DNA of 61,508 nt. Origin: Methylocystis sp. Lineage in GTDB: Bacteria; Pseudomonadota; Alphaproteobacteria; Rhizobiales; Beijerinckiaceae. Shown here piece after piece: positions 43,062 through 52,476 of the stretch. A program made the translations under genes and the position numbers. The stretch is taken from the NCBI RefSeq assembly GCF_021731785.1, contig NZ_JAKFWS010000018.1, positions 1 to 61,508 on the forward strand, read 5' to 3'. The notes under the pieces are model-generated. The model had not been told where the DNA came from and ran no database searches. It saw only the letters and a list, made by a program, of their open reading frames with translations. Each line of letters begins with the position of its first letter. Positions within the stretch are counted from its first letter, which is position 1.

Positions 43062-43334
43062 TTAGCCGTCGGAGCCGCCCTCGCCGGGACGTAACTCCGA
43101 CTCGGCGGCGCCGGCGCGATGTCTGAGACGCTTGACCGCCTCGATTGCGATCGGGTCGAGACCGGCGCCGCCGTGATCGACATGAGCCACGATCGCGTTG
43201 CGCATGCGCGGGTCCCAGAACTTCTTCAAGTGATCCGTCATGCTCGCGACGCCTTCGGGATGTTTCTGAGCCACGAAGAACTTGCCGATCTGGTTGGCCA
43301 TTTTGACGAGCTTGTCGACCGAGTCATGCGACAT
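43062..43334 (-). CDS. fdsD: Formate dehydrogenase delta subunit
   Basis: A 90-aa FdsD protein (KLVKMANQIGKFFVAQ, then HLKKFWDPRMRNAI). It is a small accessory or structural subunit of the NAD-linked molybdenum formate dehydrogenase. The ATG at 43334 lies inside the end of fdhD (11-base overlap), as expected for the last gene of the operon. Confidence 0.92.
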   Translation of the reverse strand: MSHDSVDKLVKMANQIGKFFVAQKHPEGVASMTDHLKKFWDPRMRNAIVAHVDHGGAGLDPIAIEAVKRLRHRAGAAESELRPGEGGSDG

Positions 43335-44151
43335 GTGCGGAAACCTGTTCGAGGATGCGTCCTGGATGGGTGAAGATTTCGAAGTCGCGGCCGCGCATGA
43401 CCGCAACGAGCGTCATGCCGCAGTGCTGCGCATTGCGCACCGCGAGCGCGGTCGGCGCCGAGACGGCGGCGATGATCGGCGAGCCCATACGCGCCGCCTT
43501 CTGCACGAGTTCGACTGAAACGCGGCTCGTCATCAGCACCACGCCTTGCGTCGCGGCGATCGCTTGACGCGTCAGCGCGCCGGCGAGCTTGTCGAGGGCG
43601 TTGTGGCGACCGACGTCTTCGCGCGCGATCAGCGCGCCGGAGGACGGGTTCCAGAAGGCCGCGGCGTGAATCGCGCGAGTCTCCTGATTGTAATTCTGAG
43701 CGGCGGGAAGACGCTCCATCGCTTCGATCAAAGCGTCGGCGCGCACCGATAGAGCATTATCGAGCGTCGGCAGAACGCGCGTCGCTGCTTCAAGACTCTC
43801 AATGCCGCAGAGACCGCAGCCCGTCGGTCCCGCCATCGAGCGGCGACGTTCGGCATAGGCTTCCTGCCGCCCGCCCTTGAGCCAGGCGCGCAGCTCAATG
43901 CCGGCATCGGAAACGACAATCTCGACGTCGCCCGCCTGCTCCGGCGAGTCGATCAGCCCCTCGGTGAGCGCGAAGCCGATCGCGAAATCTTCTAAGTCCG
44001 CCGGCGTCGCCATCATCACCGCGTGCGTGGAGCCGCCGAAGGTAAAAGCGATCGGCGTCTCCTCGGGGATGACGCGAGAAGAACGCGCCGTCACATCGTG
44101 ACGGCGCGCCAGGCATTCTACCCGAAGAGTCGGCGACGGCGTTTCTATCAT
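43324..44151 (-). CDS. fdhD: FdhD/FdsC sulfurtransferase for formate dehydrogenase
   Basis: A 275-aa FdhD protein. CGLCGIESLE is the conserved Cys pair that delivers sulfur to the molybdenum cofactor; GREDVGRHNALDK is the other signature block. The protein is needed to activate formate dehydrogenase. Its ATG at 44151 overlaps the fdsA stop by four bases. The frame extends upstream inside fdsA without conserved residues. In Cupriavidus this gene is fdsC. Confidence 0.93.
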   Translation of the reverse strand: MIETPSPTLRVECLARRHDVTARSSRVIPEETPIAFTFGGSTHAVMMATPADLEDFAIGFALTEGLIDSPEQAGDVEIVVSDAGIELRAWLKGGRQEAYAERRRSMAGPTGCGLCGIESLEAATRVLPTLDNALSVRADALIEAMERLPAAQNYNQETRAIHAAAFWNPSSGALIAREDVGRHNALDKLAGALTRQAIAATQGVVLMTSRVSVELVQKAARMGSPIIAAVSAPTALAVRNAQHCGMTLVAVMRGRDFEIFTHPGRILEQVSAHVA

Positions 44152-47027
44152 TCCGCCGCGTCTATCGTGCTCGCGATGCGACGGCTCTGCTCGGTCAACT
44201 CGCGATACTGATGTTGCCAATCGGTCGGCCCATTCGTGGTCGCGACTTGCACAGCCGTAACCTTGTATTCCGGACAGTTGGTCGCCCAGTCCGAATTGTC
44301 GGTCGTGACCACATTCGCCTGGGTGACCGGATGATGGAACGTCGTATAGACGACGCCCGGCGCGACGCGATCCGTAATTTTGGCGCGCAGCGTCGTCTCG
44401 CCGGCGCGGCTCGCCACCCTCACCCAATCGCCGTCACGCACGCCGCGATCCTCCGCGTCATGCGGATGAATCTCGAGAACGTCCTCAGGATGCCACTGCG
44501 AATTCTCGGTGCGCCGCGTCTGCGCGCCGACATTATATTGCGACAGGATGCGGCCGGTCGTGAGCAGCAGCGGGAACCGCGGCCCGACTTTCTCGTCGGT
44601 CGGAACATATTCGGTGATGACGAATTTGCCCTTGCCGCGCGCGAAGCCGTCTATGTGCATGATCGGCATGCCGTGCGGCGAGTTCTCATTGCAGGGCCAC
44701 TGCACGGAGCCGTCCTCATCGAGCCGCTTGAACGACACGCCCGCGAAGGAAGGCGTCAGGCGCGCGATCTCGTCCATGATCTCGCTGGCGTGCGCGTAGT
44801 TCCAGTTGAGACCCATCTTGTTGGCGAGAAGCTGCGTGACTTCCCAGTCCGCATAGCCGTTCTTGGGCCGCATCACCTTGGTGACGCGCTGGATGCGACG
44901 CTCGGCGTTGGTGAAGGTGCCGTCCTTTTCGAGGAAGGTCGCGCCCGGCAGGAAGACATGCGCATAGTTGGCCGTCTCGACCAGGAAGAGATCCTGAACG
45001 ATGACGATGTCCATATTTGCGAGCGCGCGCGACACATGGCTCGTATCGGGGTCGGACTGCAGAATGTCCTCGCCCTGGACATAAAGTCCCTTGAAGCTGC
45101 CTTCGATCGCCGCGTCGAACATGTTGGGGATGCGCAGGCCTGGCTCGGGATCGAGGGAAACGCCCCAATCCTTCTCGAACGCCTGGCGGGCCGCTTCGTT
45201 GGAGATGTGGCGATAGCCCGGCAGCTCGTGCGGGAACGAGCCCATGTCGCAGGAGCCCTGCACATTGTTCTGGCCGCGCAGCGGGTTCACGCCGACGCCG
45301 CGGCGACCGAGATTGCCGGTGGCCATGGCGAGATTGGCGATGCCCATGACCGTCGTCGAACCTTGGCTATGCTCGGTGACGCCAAGGCCATAATAGATCG
45401 CCCCGTTCCCGCCGGTCGCGTAGAGACGCGCAGCCGCGCGCACGTCAGCCGCCGGCACGCCCAGCGTTGTTTCGAGCGCTTCCGGGCTGTATTGCGGCTG
45501 GGCCACGAACGCCGCCCAATCCTGATATTCGTCCCAGTCGCAGCGCGCCTTCACGAACTCGAGATTGACGAGCCCTTCTGTCACGATCACATGCGCCAGC
45601 GCCGTGACCATGGCGACATTGGTGCCGGGCTTGAGCGGCAGGTGATAGTCCGCCGTGACATGCGGCGAGCGCACGAGGTCGATGCGGCGCGGGTCGATGA
45701 CGATGAGTTTGGCGCCTTCGCGCAGGCGCTTTTTCATGCGCGAGCCGAACACCGGATGGGCGTCGGTCGGATTGGCGCCCATTACCAGAATGACGTCGGC
45801 GTCGTCGACCGAATCGAAATCCTGCGTGCCGGCAGAAGTGCCGAAGGCCTGCGCCAGGCCGTAGCCGGTCGGCGAATGGCAGACCCGCGCGCAGGTGTCG
45901 GTGTTGTTGTTCTTAAAGCCTTGACGCGCCAGCTTCTGGACGAGGTAACTTTCCTCATTGGTGCAACGCGACGAGGTGATGACGCCGACAGAGTTCTTGC
46001 CGTATTTCTCCTGCGTCGCCTTCAACCGGTCGGCGGCGAAAGCGATCGCCTCCTCCCAGGAGACTTCGCGCCACGGCTCGGCGATCGTCTCGCGGATCAT
46101 CGGATTGAGAATGCGGTCGCCGTGATGGGCGTAGCCATAGGCGAAGCGGCCCTTGACGCAGCTGTGGCCGTGGTTGGCCTTGCCGTCCTTCCAGGGCACC
46201 ATGCGGACAACTTCCTCGCCGCGCATCTCCGCCTTGAACGTACAGCCGACCCCGCAATAGGCGCAGGTGGTGACCGCGGAATGCTCGGGCTGGCCGATGG
46301 CGATCACGGACTTTTCGATCAGCGTCGCAGTCGGACAGGCCTGCACGCAAGCGCCGCAGGACACGCATTCCGACTCCATGAAGGCTTCGTCCATGCTGGG
46401 CGAGACGCGCGAGCCGAAGCCGCGGCCGGAAATCGTCAGCGCAAAGGTGCCCTGCACTTCCTCGCAGGCGCGCACGCAGCGGTTACAAACGATGCACTTC
46501 GAGGGATCGTAGGAAAAATACGGATTGGATTCATCTTTCGGCTTCCAATCGAAATTCACTTCGCCATTGTTGCGCGCGAAAACGTGATTGGCGCCGTCAT
46601 AGCCGTAGCGCACGTCGCGCAGCCCCACCGCGCCGGCCATATCCTGCAGCTCGCAATCGCCGTTGGCGGCGCAGGTCAGACAGTCGAGCGGATGGTCGGA
46701 AATATAGAGTTCCATCACGCCGCGACGAATGGCGGCGAGGCGTGGAGTCTGCGTCTTGACGGAGATGCCCTGCGCAACCGGCGTGGTGCAGGAGGCCGGC
46801 GTCCCGTTGCGCCCTTCGACCTCGATGACGCATAGCCGGCACGAGCCGAAAGCGTTGATGCTGTCGGTGGCGCAGAGCTTGGGGATTTCGGTGCCGATCT
46901 CCATCGCCGCACGCATGATCGACGTGCCCTCCGGCACCGTGACAGTCGTGCCGTCAATTGTCAGCGTAACAAGCTTCTCGGCTTTTGACTCGGGTGTGCC
47001 GAAATCGATTTCCTTGATGAGCGTCAT
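44148..47027 (-). CDS. fdsA: NAD-dependent formate dehydrogenase alpha subunit (molybdenum)
   Basis: A 959-aa catalytic subunit that oxidises formate to CO2. Cluster ligands are visible in order: 2Fe-2S C52, C63, C66, C80; His-Cys3 cluster H112, C116, C119, C125; two ferredoxin-type clusters C178-C188 and C221-C231; and the Mo-proximal 4Fe-4S C255, C258, C262, C290. C383 in RVCHSPTGYGL is the Mo ligand, so this is the Cys rather than the selenocysteine form. The C-terminal domain binds the second pterin. The ATG at 47027 is preceded by GAGG that overlaps the fdsB stop. This is the last step of methane/methanol oxidation and supplies NADH. Confidence 0.97.
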   Translation of the reverse strand: MTLIKEIDFGTPESKAEKLVTLTIDGTTVTVPEGTSIMRAAMEIGTEIPKLCATDSINAFGSCRLCVIEVEGRNGTPASCTTPVAQGISVKTQTPRLAAIRRGVMELYISDHPLDCLTCAANGDCELQDMAGAVGLRDVRYGYDGANHVFARNNGEVNFDWKPKDESNPYFSYDPSKCIVCNRCVRACEEVQGTFALTISGRGFGSRVSPSMDEAFMESECVSCGACVQACPTATLIEKSVIAIGQPEHSAVTTCAYCGVGCTFKAEMRGEEVVRMVPWKDGKANHGHSCVKGRFAYGYAHHGDRILNPMIRETIAEPWREVSWEEAIAFAADRLKATQEKYGKNSVGVITSSRCTNEESYLVQKLARQGFKNNNTDTCARVCHSPTGYGLAQAFGTSAGTQDFDSVDDADVILVMGANPTDAHPVFGSRMKKRLREGAKLIVIDPRRIDLVRSPHVTADYHLPLKPGTNVAMVTALAHVIVTEGLVNLEFVKARCDWDEYQDWAAFVAQPQYSPEALETTLGVPAADVRAAARLYATGGNGAIYYGLGVTEHSQGSTTVMGIANLAMATGNLGRRGVGVNPLRGQNNVQGSCDMGSFPHELPGYRHISNEAARQAFEKDWGVSLDPEPGLRIPNMFDAAIEGSFKGLYVQGEDILQSDPDTSHVSRALANMDIVIVQDLFLVETANYAHVFLPGATFLEKDGTFTNAERRIQRVTKVMRPKNGYADWEVTQLLANKMGLNWNYAHASEIMDEIARLTPSFAGVSFKRLDEDGSVQWPCNENSPHGMPIMHIDGFARGKGKFVITEYVPTDEKVGPRFPLLLTTGRILSQYNVGAQTRRTENSQWHPEDVLEIHPHDAEDRGVRDGDWVRVASRAGETTLRAKITDRVAPGVVYTTFHHPVTQANVVTTDNSDWATNCPEYKVTAVQVATTNGPTDWQHQYRELTEQSRRIASTIDAAE

Positions 47028-47037
47028 GGCGGCTACC

Positions 47038-48588
47038 TCACTCGGCGGCTTCAAGGGCCGGCTTGCGGAAGTCCTCGGGAAAATGGCGAAGCGCGCTCTC
47101 TACGGGATAGGGCGCAAAGCCGCCCAATGCACAGAGCGAGCCAAACTTCATCGTATGGCAGAGATCTTTGAGAAGATCGATATTCGCGTCGATGTCCTGG
47201 CCGCTGCGAATCTTGTCGATCGTTTCGACGCCCCGCGTCGAGCCGAGCCTGCACGGCGTGCATTTGCCGCAGCTTTCGATGGCGCAGAACTCCATGCCGA
47301 AGCGCGCCATCCAGGACATGTCGACGGTGTCGTCGAACACCACGAGGCCGCCATGGCCGATCAGGCTGTCCTTGGCGGCGAACGCTTCGTAGTCGATCGG
47401 AAGGTCGAAAAGCGAGACGGGCACATAGGCCCCCAGCGGGCCTCCGACCTGAACCGCGCGGACGGGACGACCCGAGCGGGTGCCGCCGGCGATCTCGTTG
47501 ACGACCGTTCCGAGCGGAATCCCGAAATCCGTCTCGAAGAGACCGCCATATTTTACGTTCCCGGCGATCTGCAGCGGCATCGTGCCGCGCGAGCGGCCGA
47601 CGCCGAGATCGGCATAGTGCTTCGCGCCCTTCTCCATGATCATCGGTATGGTCGCCATGGACAGCACGTTGTTGATGACCGTGGGCTTGCCGAACAGACC
47701 GACATGGGCCGGCAGCGGCGGCTTGGCGCGCACGATGCCGCGCTTGCCCTCAAGAGATTCGAGCAGCGAGGTCTCCTCGCCGCAGACATAGGCGCCGGCG
47801 CCGATGCGCAGCTCGACGTCAAAGTCAAAACCGGAGCCCTTGATGTTGGCGCCGAGCCAACCCGCCTCAAGCGCCTTCTCGATCGCCGACTGAAAGACCT
47901 TGGCCACGATCGGATATTCGGAACGCAGATAGACATAGCCCTTGGAGGCGCCGACGGCGTATCCGCAAATGAGCATGCCTTCGATCAGCGAGAGCGGATC
48001 GCCCTCCATGATCATGCGGTCGGCGAAGGTGCCGGAATCGCCTTCGTCGGCGTTGACGACCACATATTTTTGGCCAGGCGGACAGTCGGCCACCGTCTTC
48101 CATTTGATGCCGGTCGGAAATCCCGCGCCGCCGCGACCGCGCAGGCCTGACTTGGTGACTTCCTCGACGACCGCCGCGGGCCCGACCTCGAAGGCGCGCT
48201 TGAGACCCTTGAAGCCGTCATGCGCCTCATATTCGGCGACCGACAGCGGATCGATCACGCCGCAGCGCACGAAGGTGACGCGGTTCTGCTTCTTCATCCA
48301 GGGATGTTCGTCGACGATCCCAATGCTCAGCCGATGCGCGCCGCCGGCGAGGAACCCGGCGTCGAACAGCGACGCGACATCCTTGACCTTGGCCGGCCCA
48401 TAACCGACACGGCCCGCGGGAGTCTCCACCTCGATCAGGGGTTCGAGCCAGAGCATTCCACGCGAGCCGTTTCTCACGATCTCGATCTTTTCGCCGCGGG
48501 CTGCGGCCTCTTGCGCGACGGCGGCGGCCAGTTTGTCGGCGCCCATCGCGACGGCGGCCATGTCCAGCGGGATATATAGCTTCGCCAT
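47038..48588 (-). CDS. fdsB: NAD-dependent formate dehydrogenase beta subunit (FMN/NAD)
   Basis: A 516-aa diaphorase subunit related to NuoF. An N-terminal thioredoxin-like part of about 100 residues is followed by the NAD/FMN region GLRGRGGAGFPTGIKW and VNADEGDSGTFADR, and the C-terminal 4Fe-4S motif ESCGKCTPCRLGSTRG. It passes electrons from the alpha subunit to NAD. Its ATG shares one base with the fdsG stop (TGATG). Confidence 0.96.
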   Translation of the reverse strand: MAKLYIPLDMAAVAMGADKLAAAVAQEAAARGEKIEIVRNGSRGMLWLEPLIEVETPAGRVGYGPAKVKDVASLFDAGFLAGGAHRLSIGIVDEHPWMKKQNRVTFVRCGVIDPLSVAEYEAHDGFKGLKRAFEVGPAAVVEEVTKSGLRGRGGAGFPTGIKWKTVADCPPGQKYVVVNADEGDSGTFADRMIMEGDPLSLIEGMLICGYAVGASKGYVYLRSEYPIVAKVFQSAIEKALEAGWLGANIKGSGFDFDVELRIGAGAYVCGEETSLLESLEGKRGIVRAKPPLPAHVGLFGKPTVINNVLSMATIPMIMEKGAKHYADLGVGRSRGTMPLQIAGNVKYGGLFETDFGIPLGTVVNEIAGGTRSGRPVRAVQVGGPLGAYVPVSLFDLPIDYEAFAAKDSLIGHGGLVVFDDTVDMSWMARFGMEFCAIESCGKCTPCRLGSTRGVETIDKIRSGQDIDANIDLLKDLCHTMKFGSLCALGGFAPYPVESALRHFPEDFRKPALEAAE

Positions 48589-49061
48589 CAGTCCCGGGCC
48601 TCCGCGGCGATTTCGTCGAGCCTTTCAGCGTCGACGCAGCCGATCGGCTCGCCGTCATAGAGCGCTGAAGGACTATGCGCGCACAAGCCCAGGCAATAAA
48701 TCGGCTCGACCGTTAGAGCGCCATCCGGCGTCGTTCCGCCCCAGTCGAGCTTCAACTTGTCGAGGAACGCCCGCGCCTGCCGTTCCGCTCCCATTGATTG
48801 GCACGATTCGGCCCGGCAAATCTTGAGCGTGTGGCGGCCGTGCGGCGCGCGGCGGAAGTCGTGGTAAAAGGTGACGACCCCATGCATTTCGGCGCGAGAA
48901 ATATTGAGCGCCTCGGCCATTTGTCTTACGGCGGCGTCTGGCACATAACCGAATTCTTCTTGGATCGCGTGCAGAATGGGCATCGCGGGCCCCTCAAGAC
49001 CCATATGGGCGGCGATGATCTCCCGCGCGCGCTCGTCGCTATATTGAGCAGCGCCAGCCAT
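48588..49061 (-). CDS. fdsG: NAD-dependent formate dehydrogenase gamma subunit (2Fe-2S)
   Basis: A 157-aa NuoE-like subunit with a thioredoxin fold. The four 2Fe-2S ligands lie in CRAESCQSMG and CLGLCAHSP. It is the first gene of the fds operon, with AAAGGGAAG before the ATG at 49061. The 126 bases between it and the LysR-type regulator contain the likely promoter and operator. Confidence 0.95.
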   Translation of the reverse strand: MAGAAQYSDERAREIIAAHMGLEGPAMPILHAIQEEFGYVPDAAVRQMAEALNISRAEMHGVVTFYHDFRRAPHGRHTLKICRAESCQSMGAERQARAFLDKLKLDWGGTTPDGALTVEPIYCLGLCAHSPSALYDGEPIGCVDAERLDEIAAEARD

Positions 49062-49172
49062 TTCTTCCCTTTCAGTCCAGAGCGTTGCGCTTAACGGCCG
49101 CTCCTTTTTGGATTAGTTCCGAGGACAGTGCCGGAAATCTATGGCGCGATCAATAGCCACCCTTCGTTACGC

Positions 49173-49189
49173 GATAGGACAAACCTATC
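49173..49189. promoter_or_regulatory. Likely LysR-type operator for the fds operon
   Basis: GATAGG-ACAAA-CCTATC is a perfect inverted repeat with the T-N11-A layout of LysR-family sites. It lies about 112 bases before the fdsG start and overlaps the stop codon of the lysR gene. Confidence 0.5.
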
Positions 49190-50087
49190 AATCTGCAAGA
49201 GCTTGGCTCCCGGCGAGCTTCTTGGCCTCTGCGACCAGCGCCGCGACCAATGGGATCACCGGTTCGCGCTGAGGAGCGACGAGGCCAATTTCGTGCACCG
49301 CTTCCGGCTCGACGATCGGTATCGAGCGAAGGGGCGGCGCGACACCCAACGTTTTGGCGAGCTTTTCCGGCAGCACGGTCGCCCAGCGCCCGGTTTTCAC
49401 ATGATCGAACAGCAGGATGACGCTGTTCGACTCCAGCGCCGGGACCGGTTCTGCGCCGCCCTTGCGAATGAGCTGCTCGACGATGCGACGGTTCTGCATA
49501 TCTGGCGTCAGCAAGCACAGGTCGATGCGGCCGATCTCGGCCCATGTCACGCGTTCGCGGTCGCCGAGCGGCTTGTCCGCGAAGGTCAACAGACGGTAGC
49601 GCTCCGAACACAGAGGCACCGTGCGCACGCGGCCGAGCGGTTCATTGTCGAGATAGGTAATGCCCGCGTCGATCTCTAGATTGTCGAGCATCGTCAGCAC
49701 TTCGCTCGACGAGGCGGAAATCACCGAAAAACGAACGCCGGGGTGCTTCTCGCGATAGGGCGTGGTCAACGACGAGACGATGCCGAGCGCCGTCGGTATG
49801 ACCGCAATCTTCAACTGGCCGGCGAGGCCTTCCTTGAGCGTGCGGACTTCCTGGCGCATCGCCCGCGCGTCGCCGACGATTCGCTTCGCCCACTCGAGCA
49901 CGCGCTCGCCTTCGGCCGTGAGGCCGTGAAAGCGCGAAGACCGGTTGACAAGCAACACCCCGAGCGAATCTTCGAGCTGCTTGACGCCGGCCGAGAGCGT
50001 GGGCTGCGTGACGCCGCAAATCTCCGCCGCGCGCGAGAAGCTCTTCTCTTTTGCGACGGCGATCAGGAATTCAAGCTTTTCGATCAC
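49188..50087 (-). CDS. LysR-family regulator of formate dehydrogenase (FdsR-like)
   Basis: A 299-aa LysR-type regulator. The helix-turn-helix covers KSFSRAAEICGVTQPTLSAGVKQLE, followed by LGVLLVNRS; the rest is a periplasmic-binding-protein-like effector domain. It precedes the fds operon in the same direction, so formate or a related signal is the probable inducer. GTG at 50087 gives the usual N-terminus IEKLEFLIAVA; an ATG at 50165 would add 26 unconserved residues. Confidence 0.85.
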   Translation of the reverse strand: MIEKLEFLIAVAKEKSFSRAAEICGVTQPTLSAGVKQLEDSLGVLLVNRSSRFHGLTAEGERVLEWAKRIVGDARAMRQEVRTLKEGLAGQLKIAVIPTALGIVSSLTTPYREKHPGVRFSVISASSSEVLTMLDNLEIDAGITYLDNEPLGRVRTVPLCSERYRLLTFADKPLGDRERVTWAEIGRIDLCLLTPDMQNRRIVEQLIRKGGAEPVPALESNSVILLFDHVKTGRWATVLPEKLAKTLGVAPPLRSIPIVEPEAVHEIGLVAPQREPVIPLVAALVAEAKKLAGSQALAD

Positions 50088-50326
50088 GAGCCGGAGTCCA
50101 TAGGCGCGCGGACCGCAAAGACGCGCCGGCGTGGCTGGAGCTTCTACAGCTCGCGCGAGCTTCACATTAGCACATTCGCTGCGGCCGCGCCGATATTTTA
50201 AACCGATTCCAATCGGCTGGGACGCTCGGGCAATTTGCCCAAGCGTCGCACAAATGCGCGGCGCGCATTGGTGCGCCTGCCAATTCCTGATCTACTGAGC
50301 GGCGAGTCTTCGCTGGGGAATGAGCA

Positions 50327-51727
50327 ATGCGGTTGATCGTTAGGCTTGTCTTGCAGCTTGTCGGCATCACCCTTGTCTGTCTCGCGCTGACGGCGGGCTG
50401 GGTGATGGTCGACGCTCATCGCGCGATCGAAACCGAAGCGACGACGTCTGCCGAGCGTGTGGCGCACGAACTCGAGAATCTCTACTGGCACGCCATTTTG
50501 TGGCGCGGCAGCATGCGGCGCGACAATATCCTGCCCCGTACGGATTGGGAGTCGCTTTCGACCTTAAAGCTTGTCTCGCCCGGCGTCTGCGTCAGCTACG
50601 CGCCGGCAGGCGACGAGCCGCGCACGCTCTGCAGTCAGCTGGAGGGCGTCGGCGCGGCGGCGCCGGCATGGTTTTCTACCGCCTATCAGCGCGTATTTGG
50701 CGCGCATGCCCCGATCGTTCGCCCTTTAACCGTACGGCAACCGGAAACCGGCGCAATCGTTGTCAAAGCGGACCCGGACGCGGCCATTCGGCAGGCCTGG
50801 CGTCAAATCTCGATCATCGTGAGCGTCGCGGCCTCGATGGCGATTTGCATGTGCGCGCTCGCCGCCCTCGCCATCGTCCATGCCCTGGCGCCGACGCGCG
50901 CCATCGTCGAAGGACTGCGCCAGCTGGAGCAAGGAAATTACGACAGCCGGCTCAACTCCATCCGGAAAGGCGAATTCGGCCTGATTGCGCGCGCCGTCAA
51001 TGATCTGGCGGAAAGGCTGGCGCAAACCACGGCGGAGCGCGCCGCGCTCACGAAACGGCTTTTCGAAGTTCAGGAGGAGGAGCGCCGCGCGCTCGCCCGC
51101 GACCTTCACGACGAATTCGGCCAATGCCTGACGGCGACCCTCGCCTTCGCCGGCTCCATCGAGACGGCGGCGGCCAGGATCGACCCGGGCGTCACGGAGG
51201 ACGCGCGCGCGATCGCGCGCGTCGCCAAGCGCATGATGACGACGCTTCGCGACGCGCTCGCCCGTTTGCGTTCGCAAGACCTTGAGGAGCTCGGACTGGA
51301 AGCCTGTCTGGTTCAGCTCGCCGCCGGCTGGAACGTGAAGGCCGAGCGAAAGGCCGTCGTCCATCTCAGAGTCCTCGGCGACCTCGCCGGCCTTCCGCAA
51401 GCGATTTCGACAAATCTTTTTCGCATCGCGCAGGAATGTCTGACCAATGCGATGCGGCACGGCGACTCGAAAAACGTTTACCTGTGCATCGAGCGCGCCG
51501 CGTCCCTGGATAGCGTCATCGCGCTGACGGTCGAGGATGATGGCGGCGGCGACGCATCGCGCCTCGCGGCCTCTTCCGGTCACGGGATTCTCGGGATTCG
51601 CGAACGCATCGCGGCCTTCGGCGGAAGTCTCTCGATCAGCGACGCTGCGCGAGGCGTCCGCGTCGTTGCGCGCCTTCCGCTGATCCCCGTCGCACCCGCG
51701 CCGATGAGAGGTCTCGCGCTCGCATGA
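50327..51727 (+). CDS. Sensor histidine kinase with MoxY-type N-terminal domain
   Basis: A 466-aa membrane kinase. TM1 is at about residues 5-27, a periplasmic LapD/MoxY-like domain at 28-158, TM2 at 162-187, then HAMP, a HisKA_3 dimerisation helix with H261 in ALARDLHDEFGQCL, and an HATPase domain (AQECLTNAMRHG, EDDGGGD, GHGILGIRER). MoxY controls methanol dehydrogenase genes in Paracoccus, so regulation of methanol or formate oxidation is likely here. It is coupled to its response regulator by ATGA. Confidence 0.85.
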   Translation: MRLIVRLVLQLVGITLVCLALTAGWVMVDAHRAIETEATTSAERVAHELENLYWHAILWRGSMRRDNILPRTDWESLSTLKLVSPGVCVSYAPAGDEPRTLCSQLEGVGAAAPAWFSTAYQRVFGAHAPIVRPLTVRQPETGAIVVKADPDAAIRQAWRQISIIVSVAASMAICMCALAALAIVHALAPTRAIVEGLRQLEQGNYDSRLNSIRKGEFGLIARAVNDLAERLAQTTAERAALTKRLFEVQEEERRALARDLHDEFGQCLTATLAFAGSIETAAARIDPGVTEDARAIARVAKRMMTTLRDALARLRSQDLEELGLEACLVQLAAGWNVKAERKAVVHLRVLGDLAGLPQAISTNLFRIAQECLTNAMRHGDSKNVYLCIERAASLDSVIALTVEDDGGGDASRLAASSGHGILGIRERIAAFGGSLSISDAARGVRVVARLPLIPVAPAPMRGLALA

Positions 51728-52368
51728 CCACGATTCTTCTCGTCGACGACCATCCGATCGTGCGCGAGGGATATCGGCGGCTGATCGAGCGTCAGCCGGG
51801 CTACAGAATTGTCGCCGAAGCCGACAACGCCGCAGACGCCTACCAGGCCTATCGCCGGGTTTCGCCCGACACCGTCATCATGGACCTGTCTCTGCCGGGC
51901 GCGAGCGGCGTCGAAGCCGTGCGCCAAATTCGGCAATGGGATAAGAACGCGCGCATACTGATTTTCACCATGCATGGCGGCGCGGCTTTTGCGCTCAAAG
52001 CCTTTGAAGCCGGCGCCTCGGGCTACGTCACGAAAAGCAGCGACGCCGCCGAACTGCTTCGCGCCGTCGCGATCGTCGCCAAGGGCGGCCGGGCGCTCAG
52101 CGATGACGTCGCGCGCGAGATCGCCGCGGAGCGATTAGGCGCGGGTCGCGCGCTCATCGATGAGCTTGGCCCGAGAGAAACGGAGATCCTGCGGCTTGTC
52201 GCATCCGGCCGAACGACCGAGGACATCGCCGCGATTCTCAATCTCAGTCCGAAAACGATTCAAAACTACCACTATCAAATCAAGGCCAAGATCGGCGCGC
52301 GCACCGACGCGCATCTTGTCTGGTTGGCGATCGGGGCGGGAGTCGTCGGCGACGATCCCACGATCTGA
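51724..52368 (+). CDS. NarL/FixJ-family response regulator (MoxX-like)
   Basis: A 214-aa response regulator. The phosphoacceptor is D54 in VIMDLSLPG, with D8/D9 and K105 (YVTKSSDA) completing the pocket. The C-terminal LuxR-type helix-turn-helix contains LGPRETEILRLVASGRTTEDIA and LSPKTIQNYHYQIKAKIG. It overlaps the kinase gene by four bases. Targets are probably methylotrophy genes elsewhere. Confidence 0.88.
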   Translation: MTTILLVDDHPIVREGYRRLIERQPGYRIVAEADNAADAYQAYRRVSPDTVIMDLSLPGASGVEAVRQIRQWDKNARILIFTMHGGAAFALKAFEAGASGYVTKSSDAAELLRAVAIVAKGGRALSDDVAREIAAERLGAGRALIDELGPRETEILRLVASGRTTEDIAAILNLSPKTIQNYHYQIKAKIGARTDAHLVWLAIGAGVVGDDPTI

Positions 52369-52476
52369 TCGCGCTTTAAAAAAGGGAATTTGCCCAATCC
52401 GCTTGGGGCGATCGTCCGAAGCCGGTCGCGCGTCAAGGAGCTATCGTCATTCTTGAATGAAGAGCGGAGCTTCGCG

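Noticed and set aside
44211-46835. 874-aa open frame on the plus strand
   Set aside because: It is antisense to fdsA, whose cluster ligands are all readable; the frame is a GC-rich shadow.
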